A program made the position numbers and the translations under genes. This document shows, piece after piece, positions 1 through 11,200 of a stretch of 64,000 bases of DNA; within the stretch, counting starts at the first letter, position 1, and each line of letters begins with the position of its first letter. Source of the DNA: Gnetum montanum (lineage: Eukaryota > Streptophyta > Gnetopsida > Gnetales > Gnetaceae); the NCBI GenBank assembly GCA_015680685.1, contig MNCI01014147.1, forward strand, positions 420,985-484,984. Direction: 5' to 3'. A model generated the notes under the pieces. It worked only from the letters and a program-made list of their open reading frames with translations, ran no database searches and was not told the DNA's origin.

Positions 1-610
1 GAATTTTTTGTTGATTATTTGAAGAGGTTTGTGGAGTTTTTTGTGGTGTATAGAAATGGACAATGGATTCCCCAAACCCAAGCACACTTTTAAAGCCTTG
101 GATAAAGCACATTTATCCAATGGTGCAAGCCCAAAATCTAATAGAGGGGATGGATGATACACTATCCATTACCACAAAGGATCTTGATGTTAGGTAGTGT
201 GAGTCTCCCAATAGCATAGATGACGATGAGCCTCTCACATTCCTAATGAGAGTCTTAGAGGCTGAAGGGGTAGATAGGGAAAAACTTAATAAGCATATGA
301 AGGAAGCACCACTGGCATTAGATCAATTTGCCTTGAAGAAGCTTAAGTTTAAGCTTAAGCCATCACAATAGGCAATCATCGATACACTTTGTTTAAGTTT
401 TGCTATTTTATGTTTTAAATTTTATTGCTATGTTATGCTTTCATGTGTTAACTAGTTTTCTATGTGCTATGGTTCTAGAAAAGTGTCAATTAATGGTAGC
501 CCAAGCTACCATGGAGGAAGAACAAATGCATGCAAAAGAGGCACTCCTCAAGCAACCTAAGGTTGAAGGGTTTGCCGATGCAAATATAAATGATCTAGAT
601 GCCTTGTTTG

Positions 611-754
611 GTGAGTCGATGTGATGTACATCCCCCATTATCATCCCAAAGGAGGAAGAGGAGTTAGGTATGCCCATGCTTTAACACTGTCATTATATCA
701 TATGGTTAAATTTTTGTTTTCATCATAACCATTCAATGATTATTATGCTTATAG
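611..754 (+). other. intron of the T1 opposite-strand gene
   Basis: Donor GTGAGT follows the residues ALFG and the acceptor is CTTATAG. The T2 copy has a GTATGT donor after the residues KGLFG, so the intron position is shared. Confidence 0.6.
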
Positions 755-895
755 TAGTTCCTAAGCAACTAGTGTAAGCCCTTGTCCCTAAGTTTTATGT
801 GAAACCATGGGTGGAGATCCCACACAAGATAGAGTTCATGCATGGGATGGCTAAGGACATCATTAACCGATTGCAACAAGTTACACCTGAAATAG

Positions 896-1009
896 GTAAG
901 GACTTCATTTTATGTGCCTTAGTTGTTTGGCTATGTTATAGGCTATGCTTGTGTTATGGATATCTTAGGTTGTACATTATGTTTATAGTTGTATTTCATG
1001 CTTGTGTAG
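896..1009 (+). other. intron of the T1 opposite-strand gene
   Basis: Donor GTAAGG and acceptor TTGTGTAG. It lies directly after the conserved block that ends HPEL(D) in T2 and TPEI in T1, so it is at the same place as T2 intron 25936-26020. Confidence 0.65.
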
Positions 1010-1815
1010 TGCCTTCTGTGGAGTGGGATTGTAGTAAAGACATGGAGATTGACTCGTTACCTAAGCTTTTCTTCAATGTATCTAGTGTACCCTTGAAGTT
1101 GTATGAGATTGCTATTGATCTAGCAATGTCATGTGAAAAAACTTCATGAGAGCTAGAGAGGTCCAATGAATCCCTATGGGAGGAAGTTATGTTCTTAAGG
1201 GATAAGACTCAATGGTAGGAGGATACCATTAGAAATCTCCAAGACCACAAGGCCTTTATGGAAGCCCAAGTGGCTAACTTAGGATATCATGTGGGCCCAC
1301 TACTAGCATAACATTAAGGACAAAGTAGTGGTCTTATGAGAGATGATGAAGGAAAAAATGTAGATGGACCTCATCTCCTAAAAGGTTGAGGACTAGAAAG
1401 ATCACTGCACTTGGGTCCTAGAGTGGGGTAAGAAACAAAAGGCCCACAAGCAACAATACAAGATAGGTCGTGGGGCTTACCTTAAGTGGCTCAAGGAGGA
1501 GTTAGTTGAATGGTGCAAGAGAAAGCTATTCATCTAGGGGATCTAAGTGAAGAATGCTTATTGAATTTTTTGAGTACTCTTATGGTGGAGCAATTCCCTA
1601 CTACTCATGTTGCCGCTATTGTAGGTGATACCTCTACTACTACTATTTCCCAAGAGCAACCTACTTGGATTGTGATAGAAAGGACCAGCATCCTTTCTGG
1701 CATTGATCTTGGGGATGTTAACAAGCTCAACATGATGGAGGATCAAATCTTTCATCATTTGGAGGAAGGCCTTCCACATCTACCCCTAGAAGTTAGGGAG
1801 CCAAAATACCCATAG

Positions 1816-1904
1816 GTTTGATATATTTTATGTTTTACATTTTTATTTTTTTTCTATGTTTTTGGCTATTGGTTACTAACTAGCTATGTTTTGTTGTATT
1901 TTAG
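1816..1904 (+). other. last intron of the T1 opposite-strand gene
   Basis: Weak donor GTTTGA, branch-point consensus TACTAAC at 1874-1880 and acceptor TTGTATTTTAG. It corresponds to T2 intron 26814-26953 before the short acidic last exon. Confidence 0.55.
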
Positions 1905-1979
1905 GCCTTAGGAGACATTGGCCACCCCAATGATGAGGGTAGAAATGACCCCCCACTTCCTCCTCCAGAAGCTCCTTAG

Positions 1980-2718
1980 CAACCTCCATCATCCTATTCT
2001 ACTGGCTCTATATTTTTGTTTTACTGTTGATGGCTATTGTTAGCCAAGAATATGGTATAGATGATTATTTTTTGACATTCTTGCCACACAATATGACCAT
2101 GTCTTTGTATGCTATGGACACTTTAAATTTAAATTTAAAATTTTGGTTTTATTTTTGGCTATCTATATTGTTGTAGTAAGCATTATAAATGTTGTGAACA
2201 TTATGAATGGCTATGTTGAGATTTTTGGTTATAAAATTAAGTGGCTAATTGATGTGATAATATGCTAAATAAAAATATACTAAAATAGACATTTGCTAGT
2301 TTTAGGCCATGGTGGGCACAAGTTGTGTGGATTTTTCTAGTTTAGGGCCATGGTGGGTCATGTTACATTATGGTTACATTTCCAATTTAAGGCCATGGCA
2401 GGCCATGTTGTCAATTTAAAGTATTAGTGGACTATGATTCTAGTTTAAATCCATAGTGGGATATGATGCTAGTTTAAGGACATAGCAGGCCATGATGTTA
2501 GTTTAAGGCCATAGTGGGCCATGATAAAAAAGAAACTTATATATATTTTTTTGAAAATTTTATGTTTTAAAGTATTTAAGACTATGTTGATGTTTATAAC
2601 ATGAGTAAAAGTAGAGAAAAAGAATGGTTATAATAAATAAGTAAAAATGCAAATGAAAGTAGAAACTTAGGCTACATGCATAAATAGTAAAACAAAGTAT
2701 ATAAAAAAGTATATCAAA
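1980..2718. repeat. T1 spacer with dispersed AGTTTAAGGCCATAGTGGGC-type repeats
   Basis: No coding signal was seen. From about 2285 to 2540 there are six or seven loose copies of a 30-45 bp unit containing TAGTTTAAGGCCATAGTGGG. The same motif recurs in T2 at 27420-27740, once near 21210, and at 17290-17600. The rest is AT-rich. Confidence 0.6.
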
Positions 2719-3440
2719 CTAGGCTCCATGGCTATCAGTGCATATGGTTATAAGGGCCATGGGATGGTTAATGTACACTTCACTTATGTAGTTTCTTCCT
2801 AATCTTTGAAAGATTATGTAATGAGTAAGGCCTACTTTGAATAAGTGTGTATTCACCATCACGTTCACTGATGATTTTGAAAGGGAGTTCATCCCATAAT
2901 GCATCCTATTGCTTATCATTGTCATCATTGGGTTGTTGGTCTCTTTTAGGTTGATGGATTTTTTGGTTGGGAGCTTCTTCTTGAAGCTCCACTGCAAACC
3001 CCTGCTCTATGTTCATATTTTTGATAGCTAGGGGAACCATGCTATCACCATGGATAATGATATCAACATTCTCATAAGGAAGGTAAATTTATTGATGGAT
3101 GGGTGCAAACATAGCCCATAATTAAGCCAACCACAATTTTCCCAAGATAAGGTTGAACCTTGGTGTCTTTTCCACCATCCAAAAATTGGAAATTATGGGG
3201 AATTACTCCCCTATCACAAAATCTAAGGAGATGGACCCCTTGGCCACAACCCTAGATCCATCAAAAGACTTGAGAGCTGTGGTTGATGTAAGTTGTATTT
3301 ACTCAGTTAGGCCCAAACGTTCAACAATGGTGCATGTGATGACATTAGTTGTGGCTCCATCATCAACATTCACTTCATGCACTTTAAACTACCCTACACG
3401 TATGGTTATGAATAGAGAAGCCCTAGTTAATTCACCATTT
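2719..3440 (-). pseudogene. T1 aspartic protease and downstream tail
   Basis: Reading 3440 down to about 3030 gives a retroviral-type protease like T2 28432-28004: VDDGATTNVI holds the active-site loop (D-D-G, first Asp kept), followed by ERLGLTE, an FNLILG block and PIHQ. The tail 2997-2719 is an open frame at the place of the T2 tail. At least four stops interrupt the protease part. In a live element it would cut the gag-pol polyprotein in the particle. Confidence 0.65.
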
Positions 3441-5467
3441 GGGGGATTAACCTTGATTTTGCTATTGCTAAATACTAGGGGTGTTGACTTCTCCTTCCTA
3501 GTGAGGGAGGAACCATCACTACATGGATGGATTCCTCATTAGCAGGGATGTATTTACTAATGGGGATGGAAGTTAGCATTTTGTCTAATGTCTCACGATG
3601 TGTGGTGAAAATCATGATCAAGTCATACAAGCTTAAACTTGTATTCTTTTGCTTGAGGGATTGCCTAACTTGGCCCATCACACTGAGGAAGTTTTTATCG
3701 TTGGCCATGGACTTGTCATCCCAGTTGTGCTTTACTTCCTCCATGTGCCCCAAAATGTGAACTTCAGATTTAGGTTGTGGTTGTTGAGGCTTTTTCTCAT
3801 TCTTCTGGTTATGAACTTTAGGATCCTCTTGTGGCTTATTAGTTGAAGTAGGTTGGGTAGAGGATGTCATGGGTATAGCTGATATGGGAGTGGGCTTCAA
3901 TGGGCCCACTTCCTTTTGTGCCTTTGTTTGCTTATCACCCTTTTTATTGGGATTTTTTTATACTTTTTCTTTTTCTTAGTCAAGGTCTTCTGGTTGTTAG
4001 TCATTAGTTATGAGGAAGAGGCAATAGCATTAGCCACCATAGAAGGTTGTTGTGTAGTTGGTTGTGCTATGGCTGTTTGGGTTGCATTAGGTTGCGGCAA
4101 CCTACAAAAAAAAAGATTCCCTTAGAGGCATTCATAATGGTACTCTTATGACAAAGGGGGATCTTGAGCTGGTGGAAGTTGAAGAAACCCTTTCATCGCA
4201 AAGGGATACTCAGATCATGAATGGTTCTCTTGAGGATCTCCAATCATCATTAATGTTAAATGCTAAAATAATGTAAGGATTGTCATTAGCATTTAATAGG
4301 TCTTTGTAGACCTACATTGACTACTTTTTTGGTAACATGGAAGACTAGCTTTCCCTTATCTATCATTCTTTGCAGGTCATCCTTTAAAACAAGGTAGAAG
4401 TTTGTGTCATGACTAGGAAATTGGCGATAATGGCAGAAGTGGTTTAACTTGAAGTACTTAGGCAGCTGTGGGTTATCTTTCATTATTCTAGTGGAATATT
4501 TGGCTATTTCATAGAGCCTATCATGCTTCTTTCAAGAAGCTTAAAACACTTGTTTGTATTGAATATGCTCACTTTTCAAAAGTTGGTCTAATGGCTTTAA
4601 AGGTTTTAATGGTAGTGTAGTGTATTTAGACCTATCCTTTCTTTCAAAATTAGGTTTGGCTATTATCAATGAAGTGTTCCTAGAGGTTGATGGTTGGTTA
4701 TTAGGATCATTAGTGGGGGCCTTGGGTGGTGTTACAATAAAAAATATTAACGACTAGAACACTAAGGGGTTTATAGATGCACAGCCTAACCCTGTGTTCG
4801 CATGAGGGCCTACTAAAGGTAGAGATGAGATACCCTAAATAGTCTTGTTGATAAAATAGGGACTTTATTAGATGTAGCTAGGATGGTGGGTGCAACCGGG
4901 GCTTAGTGTGATTAGCTATGATGCTAATGTGCAATGGTGCTAAGTGTTTTAGTGATGTTCATGGTGTTAATGGTGTAGAGTGTAGTCATGGATGCCTGAG
5001 TGGGGAGCATTGTCAAGGGTCTCGACAAAAATGGAGGTGCCAACACGTGAAGGCTACTACCTAAGCATAGTTGTAATGTGACCATGCATTAAAAATAGTG
5101 AAAATGCAAAGAAATGCAAGAGAGAGAAATAGAACACCACCCCAAATGGGGTTGAGCATAGTTAGTTCTAGAAGGGATGAGAGGGTACACGGTGTACAAT
5201 GGGAATAGTGGAGAGTGTATTCACAATCTTAGAGGTATCTGGTCATGAAGACTAGCACTCACCATGGTGTCTATGCTTGCTAGGTTGACCATCGTGGTGT
5301 GCAGTGGGCCATAGTTTTTTGCTAGGCTACAGTGGGGTTGCATCATTTACAACTTTACCAAATGCTAATCCAAAATTTTTCCAATGGAAAAAATGCTAAA
5401 ATGCTAATGAAATGCCAAAAATGCCAACTTGAAATTTTTCCAACCCCTAAAACAAAGGTGGTAGAGG

Positions 5468-5475
5468 TATTTATA
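5468..5475 (-). promoter_or_regulatory. TATA box of the nested Tat LTR
   Basis: The minus strand reads TATAAATA, about 1.04 kb from the LTR start. In T2 the box is about 1.15 kb in. Confidence 0.45.
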
Positions 5476-5689
5476 GGCCTAGGATTAGCATGAAACATAG
5501 AGAGATTGCCATGTGACAGTGGGATAGTTGGAACTACACTATCATCCAACTATGCTCTCCACTGAGGCAAGTAGTGTTGTGTTGTGTTGTGCTCTAACAG
5601 ACTCTACGAGGGTGTGAGATTGTAACTATGCTACCAACTACATGTAAATGCACTGAGAAAACCACAATGTACCTAAAAAATGCAACTTT

Positions 5690-6440
5690 GGAGACTATGC
5701 TCTCCATTGTCTCGAGTAATGTTAAGCATAGTCACAATTTTGGGACAAAAAGGGGTACAACAAAAATGTCGTTTTGCTAACTACACCTGTTGGAGATGTG
5801 TTGGAGCTAAGTTGAATGCAAATGCTATGTTGTGAAGGCCTTTGGAGGTTGTTTTGGTTGACTACGCTTGACTACACTCTGGATTGGGGGAGAGCATAGT
5901 TCACCACTTAAGAAAATTTTGTAGAAAATGGTTGTGTGCTAACTACGCTTTTCATGGGAGGCTAACTACACTTCCAAATGGGGTTGAGCATAGTCCTAGC
6001 ACTTGGAAAAACTTGCAAAAACTAGCAAAAATTGGCTCTTAGTTGACTATGCTTGAGTACACTCCAGGGCAGTAGAGAGTGTAGTCTCAACACTTAGAAA
6101 ATTTCTGCAAAACTGGGTCTTCCATGCTAACTATGGTTGACTCTACTTTGGGGCAGTGGAGAGCATAGTCTTGGCACTTAGAAAAATATGTAGCTGCTGG
6201 CTTGACACTTAGAAAATTTTTTAACATTGGCCTTTGGTGTTGACTATGCTCTCTACTAAGTTGACTACACTCTAGGGCAATGGAGAGCATAGTCCCAACA
6301 CTTCGAAAATTTTGTAGCTTCTTGCTTCGTGATGACACTTAGGAAAAATTGCAAAAACTTAGTTTTTGGAGCTGAATACACTTTCCACTAGTTGACTATG
6401 CTCTGGGGCAGTGGAAAGCATAGTCCCAACACTTAGAGAA
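5690..6440. repeat. degenerate tandem repeat within the nested LTR
   Basis: Five to seven copies of a unit of roughly 90-130 bp recur, each containing GACTATGCT, a stretch like GGGCAGTGGAGAGCATAGTC and CAACACTTAGAAAATTTTGC. Spacing is irregular and copies are diverged. Confidence 0.6.
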
Positions 6441-8119
6441 AATTTGCCTCATGTTTTACCTTAGACAAATTTGCAATCAAGAAGTTGTAGCCCAAATTTG
6501 ATGGTGTTTCATGTGGGTTGGCTCTTGGACCCTAGTTTGTGATCTTTGCTTCTTTGGTCATAGTTTCTATGGTTGTGTTTTTTTTTATTTTTCCTTCTCT
6601 TTGTCTCTTCATGTATGTTGACTTTTTTATGCTACATAAGCTAGATCATGACTGGCCTTCATAGCATCCTCTATATTCTTGGTTTGAAAAAATGCTTGGT
6701 TGAGGGACCACGGGTCAAGGTAGTAGAGCTTGGACTTGATAAAGTTGTTTACCATCCCTTTGAATATGGCTAAAAGGTAGGCCTTGGAGATGGATTTTGG
6801 TATTTCATTGAGTAGTTCATTCCACCATTGAATGATTTTCTACATGGGTTCTAGGGATCATTGCTTGACCTTCATGAGTCGGTCAAGCATGGAGTTGGGC
6901 TGCAAGTTATACTTGAAGTGGTTAACAAACTAAGCTATCAAGTCCTCCAAAGAGGATATGGATCCTCTAGGTAATGCGTGGTACCAATCAAGTGCTTTTC
7001 TAGTCAAGGATATAGGGAAAATCCTCATGATGGTATGAGGCCATGGCTGCAAGAGTAAGCACTCAGATCTAAAGGTTATAAGGTGAGCATTAGGGTCATC
7101 TTCTCTATTGTATTTGAAAACTAAGGAATAGGAACACTAGGAGGAAGTGTCAAGGGTGGGATTGCAAGACTAATGGGATCATCATGGTAGAAGTCCATAA
7201 TCTTGACAATGCTTGAAGTAGAGGCTTTAAGCCTCTTTAATTTCTTTGTTAGGTCCTGGATCATCTAGAAGGCTTGATCTAGGCCCTATGGTAGCTCTAT
7301 TGGCTATGGGGCTTGAACATATGGTTGTGGCATCTATTGTGAGGCTTGTGACCTTGCTATGAATTGTAGAAAAAAAGGGAATGGTTATACTATGGTCATA
7401 GCTTGTGGACCAAACAAGGAGAAGGATGTTTTTGCTAGTACCTAAGGCAAAAACAAGATAAATGGGGTGTGTGACCCTTGAGTTGCTTAAGGTTCCATGT
7501 TGGTCCGTGGGCTAACAATAGTAGCTACCACCATCATTGGTTGAACTAACCTAGGTTGGGTATTAAGGAACATGAAGAAGTGAAAGGTGGTTGGCTATGA
7601 TACTGATTATGCTTGGTGTGCAGTGATGGTTGGTGTAGGCTCAAACATGATAGGGTATGATGGGGATGAAGGCAATGCGATGTGTCTCAAGGAAGAGGCA
7701 TAGGAGGTAGAGGTGAGCATTTTGGCCTTGGGGGTCCTTTGTTGAAAAATTTCCCCAAGGTTTTTAGCTTCAAACTCTATCTCGAATTCATCATCCTCCT
7801 CTAGTTGCCCCTTGAAGGTAGCCTTCTAGCTATCCTCATCAACCTTAATGAGAAGTGCTAAGATGCTAGCATAGATGTCATTGAGGGATATTTGGTCATA
7901 GGAAGAGAGAATATACTCCTTTCCATTGCGATGGATGAGCTCAAATTTCCTCTTAGCCTCTGCTTCCACTTGTGGGATCAGCATGCTAGCTTGGATCTTA
8001 GAATAAATGAAGTTATAATGTTCTTCATTTATTGCCATGAAATCTTGAATTTGTCCCCAAAGTCTAAGAGATTTCTTGCATTCCACTATGGTAGGGTCTT
8101 TGGGGTCATAAATCCTCAT

Positions 8120-9624
8120 TTTTTGTTAATCTAACCCATTGTCAGTGTAGTTATAAGACAACTTCATTGATTGTGGAACATACATGGCTATATTGCTGAA
8201 AATGACTTATGGTAGGCTATACAAGGCAAAAATAGAAGTAAATTCCAAGAAGGAGAATTTAAAATTTACCAAAGAAAACAAAAATGGCTAAAAATGGAGC
8301 ACTTTCTATAATTATTAAGTGGGGGATTATGGGGTTTTACCCATTTACCAAAAATAGAAAGCTGTAAAAGTTGGTATTTGACCTTGCCCACACTAGACCC
8401 CTAACTACCTCTATTCTGGATATGGCAGGGGGAAATAAGGGGAGTAAGATGATGGGAATCTCACACCTTCTAATTCAATTTTGATGAAAGGGTAAGGCTG
8501 AAAATCAAAGTGGAAAGTTGATGATTTTCACTAAGACTAGTTTTGGCATGCTGCCAATTTTCTTAGCTTGGAAAGATGGGGAAAAGATGACTTCCATAAG
8601 TTTGATTGTTTCTGGAAGGATTGCACCACCCACTTTAAAAACTAGAAAAGAATTGGTAGCAAAAAGGAAAAAGGGGAAAAGGTATCAATGTTGGCTTTGG
8701 GTAGGAAAATTCACAACAATTATTGTGAAAAGGCAATACTTAACCACCTGCAACATCCACACTGTAGCATTGGTCACAAGGGGGAAAGGGAAGCGTTGAT
8801 TTTTTCAAAGTTTTGGTTGCAAAAAATTAGAAAAAGCCTAAAAATCACAACAATAGCAAGATAGTGCTATTGATTAGTTGAAAATGGAGCACTTTCTATG
8901 ATTAGTAAGTGGGTGGAAATGCAGCCCTTTACCAAAAATAGAAAGCTAAAAATGTTGATGCTGAGCCTTACGCATGCTAGCCTCCCAACAACTTCTAAGC
9001 TGGGTATGGAAGTGGGGGAAAAGAAGGGGGTGAGATGATAGAAATCTCACACCTTCTAGTCCAACATTGATGGGAAAGAGATTGAAAATAAAAGTGGAAA
9101 GTTGGTGTTTCCCCACTAAGACTGGTTTGGGTAGGTTGCTAATTTTCTCATCCAAGAAAGATGGGGGGAAGCTAACTTCCAAAAGTTTGATGATTTCTGA
9201 AAGGGTTGCACCACCCACTTTGGAAACCAAAAAATATTGGTAGAAAAAAGAAAAAAGAGGGGAAACATTTTAATGCTGGCTTTGGGTCAAAAAATTCACA
9301 ACAATTGCTATGAAAGTTCCCACCTATCCACCTGCAACTTTCATGCTGTAGTTTTGGTCACAAGTGGGAAGCGGCAGTGCTAATTTTTTGAAGGTTTTGG
9401 TGGGATGCCAACATTGGCATTGAAATTCATAGTAACTGCTGTGAAAACCTTGAAAACCCAAACATCTTTAACTTTCACGCTAGGCTTTGATCACAGGGAG
9501 CTGGATTGCAATGTTGGGTTTTAAAGGTTTTAAAAGTTTTAATGTTAAAATTGTAGGTTTTTGCAATGAAAGGAAATGTTGGCAATAGGGAAAACTAATT
9601 TAGATGTAGAAATTGGATGGAGGA
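8120..9624 (-). repeat. T1 leader with a 0.6 kb tandem duplication
   Basis: No coding was found between gag and the primer site. The block starting AAAATGGAGCACTTTCTAT at 8291 recurs at 8881 and is followed in both copies by the same order of landmarks (CCAAAAATAGAAAGCT, TTTGATGATTTCTG-like, TTGGTCACAAG). The period is about 590 bp. A third partial copy of about 100 bp follows near 9460. Confidence 0.7.
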
Positions 9625-9640
9625 CCTTCTTCTAGTGCCA
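9625..9640 (-). other. T1 primer-binding site
   Basis: The minus strand reads TGGCACTAGAAGAAGG just inside the 5' LTR. It begins with the TGG that pairs with a tRNA CCA end. T2 has TGGCACTAGAAGGAGGG at the matching place. I cannot name the tRNA. Confidence 0.65.
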
Positions 9641-9647
9641 AGAAAAT

Positions 9648-11195
9648 TGTTGTAACTGAAAAAATTAATCACTAGAAAAAATAGATAGATCCAATGCAAC
9701 AACCTCAACCTTGAATCCCCAAGGCCTTTGGAAAAATGGGATTTAGGATGCCCTAAATGGTTTGGTAGATCATCCACAAACTTGCAAAATTCAAAATAAA
9801 TGATGCAAATAATAATGAAAAAATTACAGATATGTAGAATGGAAGAAAAAATGTAGATTGCACACAAAAATGAAACTTTAAACCTTTATTAAAATAGTAA
9901 AGGAAGAGTTCCAAAAATGTGTACAATAAATGTCCATGAAAGAGCAAAGGAGGGTTCACTGAGGCAGAAGTTCAATGCCTATTGAAGTTGATGTGATTTG
10001 CTCCATGATCTAGATACCAAGTCACTCTTGGTGTGTTCGAATCTCCTGTATTGCAAACTGTAGCTATGCAATTTGGGTTACTGATGTGGGTGAGAAAAGT
10101 AAAAAATTTAGCTATCAAACTACTCCATTCTAGGTATTGGGAATCCTCGAAATGTAGCATTAACACCAAAAGTTCATAAGTCTCAAGGCTATAATGCTAC
10201 CACACTGGGGTTCAAGATAATGCAAACATGGGAGATTGCAAGAGCTCTTGAGTGCTTGAGAATGTCCAAGTGTGGAACCATGAAAATTGTGAAAACCAAA
10301 ATTTGTTGATTGTGAAAATTTGCTAAACCTTGAGAAAATTTCTAAACCAATGTTAGGGTTATGGAATTGCCAAAGTGTTGAACTACAAAAAGTGTGAAAT
10401 ATGTAAATGGTGTTTGAGGTTCATTTTTATAGGTTTCAAGACATAAATGAGGCTACAAAATGACTATGATTGGACTATAATTTGGCCAAATTGCTACAAA
10501 TTTCTACCTCATACAGGTGAGATGGGTGTCCAAATTTGGGGGGTTACCATATATAGTAAGTGCCTCCTCCCATGGTCATTCCATTTACTATATCTAGTAA
10601 CAGGGGTACACCATCTATGCTAGAGATGAATCTTTCATGCTGAGCCTTCTACCATCCTTGTTGAAGTGGCTAGTCAACATTGGAGTGCATGGAGTGTTAA
10701 AATCTAGCTTTTGTGGCTCCATGTTGGGGGCATGTAGTTTCCATGCTGGGGGGAAAACTTCCATGCTAAGGGGGGAAAGTTTCCAAGTTGTGCATGTAGT
10801 CCCCACACTAGGGAGAAAGTTTCCATGTTGAGGGAAAAACCACCATCCCTCCATGTTGGGGGTAAGTTAGATCTTCCCTTGCAAGTATTTCTAGTATAGA
10901 GAAATGTATACCCTTCATAAAATCCACCAAATTACCATTTTTGGCATTCCAAAAGGTAATTTTGACCTCCCCCCACCTTAACCCAAATATAAATACTGGG
11001 TGGATTTTTTCACTTGGGGAACGAGGCTTTGACCACTTATGAGGCATTTTTCAATCCCAAAAGTATGGAATATGTGAGATTGTCCCTCATGTATTACAGT
11101 CTTCACATTTACAATTAAGTTTTACCATTGGTTTCATGAGGTGAAAGCTACATGATAGAAATCAGCTATAACATTCAAAATTTTGTAGTGTTTCA
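9648..11195 (-). repeat. T1 5' LTR
   Basis: On the minus strand it starts TGAAACACTACAAAATTTTG, like the T2 LTR start TGAAACACCACTAATTTTGG, and ends ...CAACA next to the primer site. The length of about 1.55 kb compares with 1.68 kb in T2. A TATAAAAA on the minus strand at 10431-10424 is a possible TATA box. The middle (10500-10870) holds short repeats around TTTCCATGCTGGGGG. Confidence 0.7.
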
Positions 11196-11200
11196 CCATC
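11196..11200. other. target-site base group beside T1 (CCATC)
   Basis: Five bases of A1 gag next to the T1 LTR end. They would be the right copy of a target duplication. The left copy is outside the window. Confidence 0.4.

Larger units (their letters stand above)
1..1979 (+). pseudogene. T1 opposite-strand spliced gene (3' exons), homolog of the T2 gene
   Basis: The frame at the left edge (residues like FFVDYLKRFVEFFVVY) matches the T2 block FAFFAGYLHRFAKFLVVYG. Later exons match T2 in order: a block before a GT donor at 611, the block ending LQQVTPEI (T2 LQQAHPEL) before a donor at 896, a coiled-coil stretch with SNESLWEEVMFLRDK (T2 LVEYLWDKVHSLKEA), a segment KWLKEELVEW (T2 KWLKEESVEH), then QPTWIVIERTSILSGIDL (T2 RPTWTLVDKGKTLAGIDV). 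A last short acidic/proline exon ends at TAG 1977-1979. Several stops and frame changes lie inside. The function is unknown. The gene is on the strand opposite T1 gag, and its start lies outside the window. Confidence 0.7.
4743..6512 (-). mobile_element. Tat-type 5' fragment (leader, primer site, LTR) nested in T1 gag
   Basis: The right end reads TTTGATGGTGTTTCA, almost the same as the LTR ends of T2 (AGTGGTGTTTCA) and T1 (GTAGTGTTTCA). The LTR runs back to about 5048. A TGG-type primer site follows at 5043-5024, and about 280 bp of leader-like sequence reaches 4743. No gag follows, so this is a truncated copy. The exact left edge, and 140 bp of unclear sequence at 6513-6655, are unresolved. 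Confidence 0.5.
5048..6512 (-). repeat. LTR of the nested Tat fragment
   Basis: The right terminus shares GTGTTTCA with the other two Tat LTRs. A TATAAATA box on the minus strand (5475-5468) sits at about the same relative depth as in the T2 LTR. The left terminus is inferred from the TGGCAC primer-site remnant just outside it. Confidence 0.5.
3441..8119 (-). pseudogene. T1 gag, broken by an insertion
   Basis: Segments match T2 gag in order. The N-terminal block at 8119-7826 (SLRLWGQIQDF, NFIYSKIQASM, EAEAKRKFELI) pairs with T2 31254-30985. The capsid-like block is at about 7010-6655. The zinc-knuckle region is at 4470-4320 (FCHYRQFPSHDTNFYLVLKD for T2 FCEYHQRCGHGIDYCFTLK), with several metal ligands lost. 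The C-terminal block at 3800-3590 (QKNTSLSLYDLIM) pairs with T2 28648-28442. A Tat LTR fragment sits between 4743 and about 6650. Gag would build the particle and bind the RNA. Frame changes and stops make this copy dead. Confidence 0.65.
1..11195 (-). mobile_element. T1: Tat-lineage Ty3/gypsy element, 5' portion only (cut by window edge)
   Basis: Read on the minus strand the order is 5' LTR (11195-9648), primer site, leader, gag, protease, spacer, then an opposite-strand spliced gene that runs off the left edge. Every block has a recognisable counterpart in the same order in T2 (14520-33376), which has the diagnostic double RNase H of the Tat lineage, so T1 is assigned by homology. RT and integrase would lie beyond the window. 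It is interrupted by another Tat LTR fragment at about 4743-6512. It sits inside the gag of A1: the bases next to its LTR (CCATC, 11196-11200) are the expected target duplication, but the partner copy is outside the window. Confidence 0.8.

Noticed and set aside
1558-1779. Minus-strand frame in T1
   Set aside because: Shadow of the plus-strand exon that matches the T2 PTW block.
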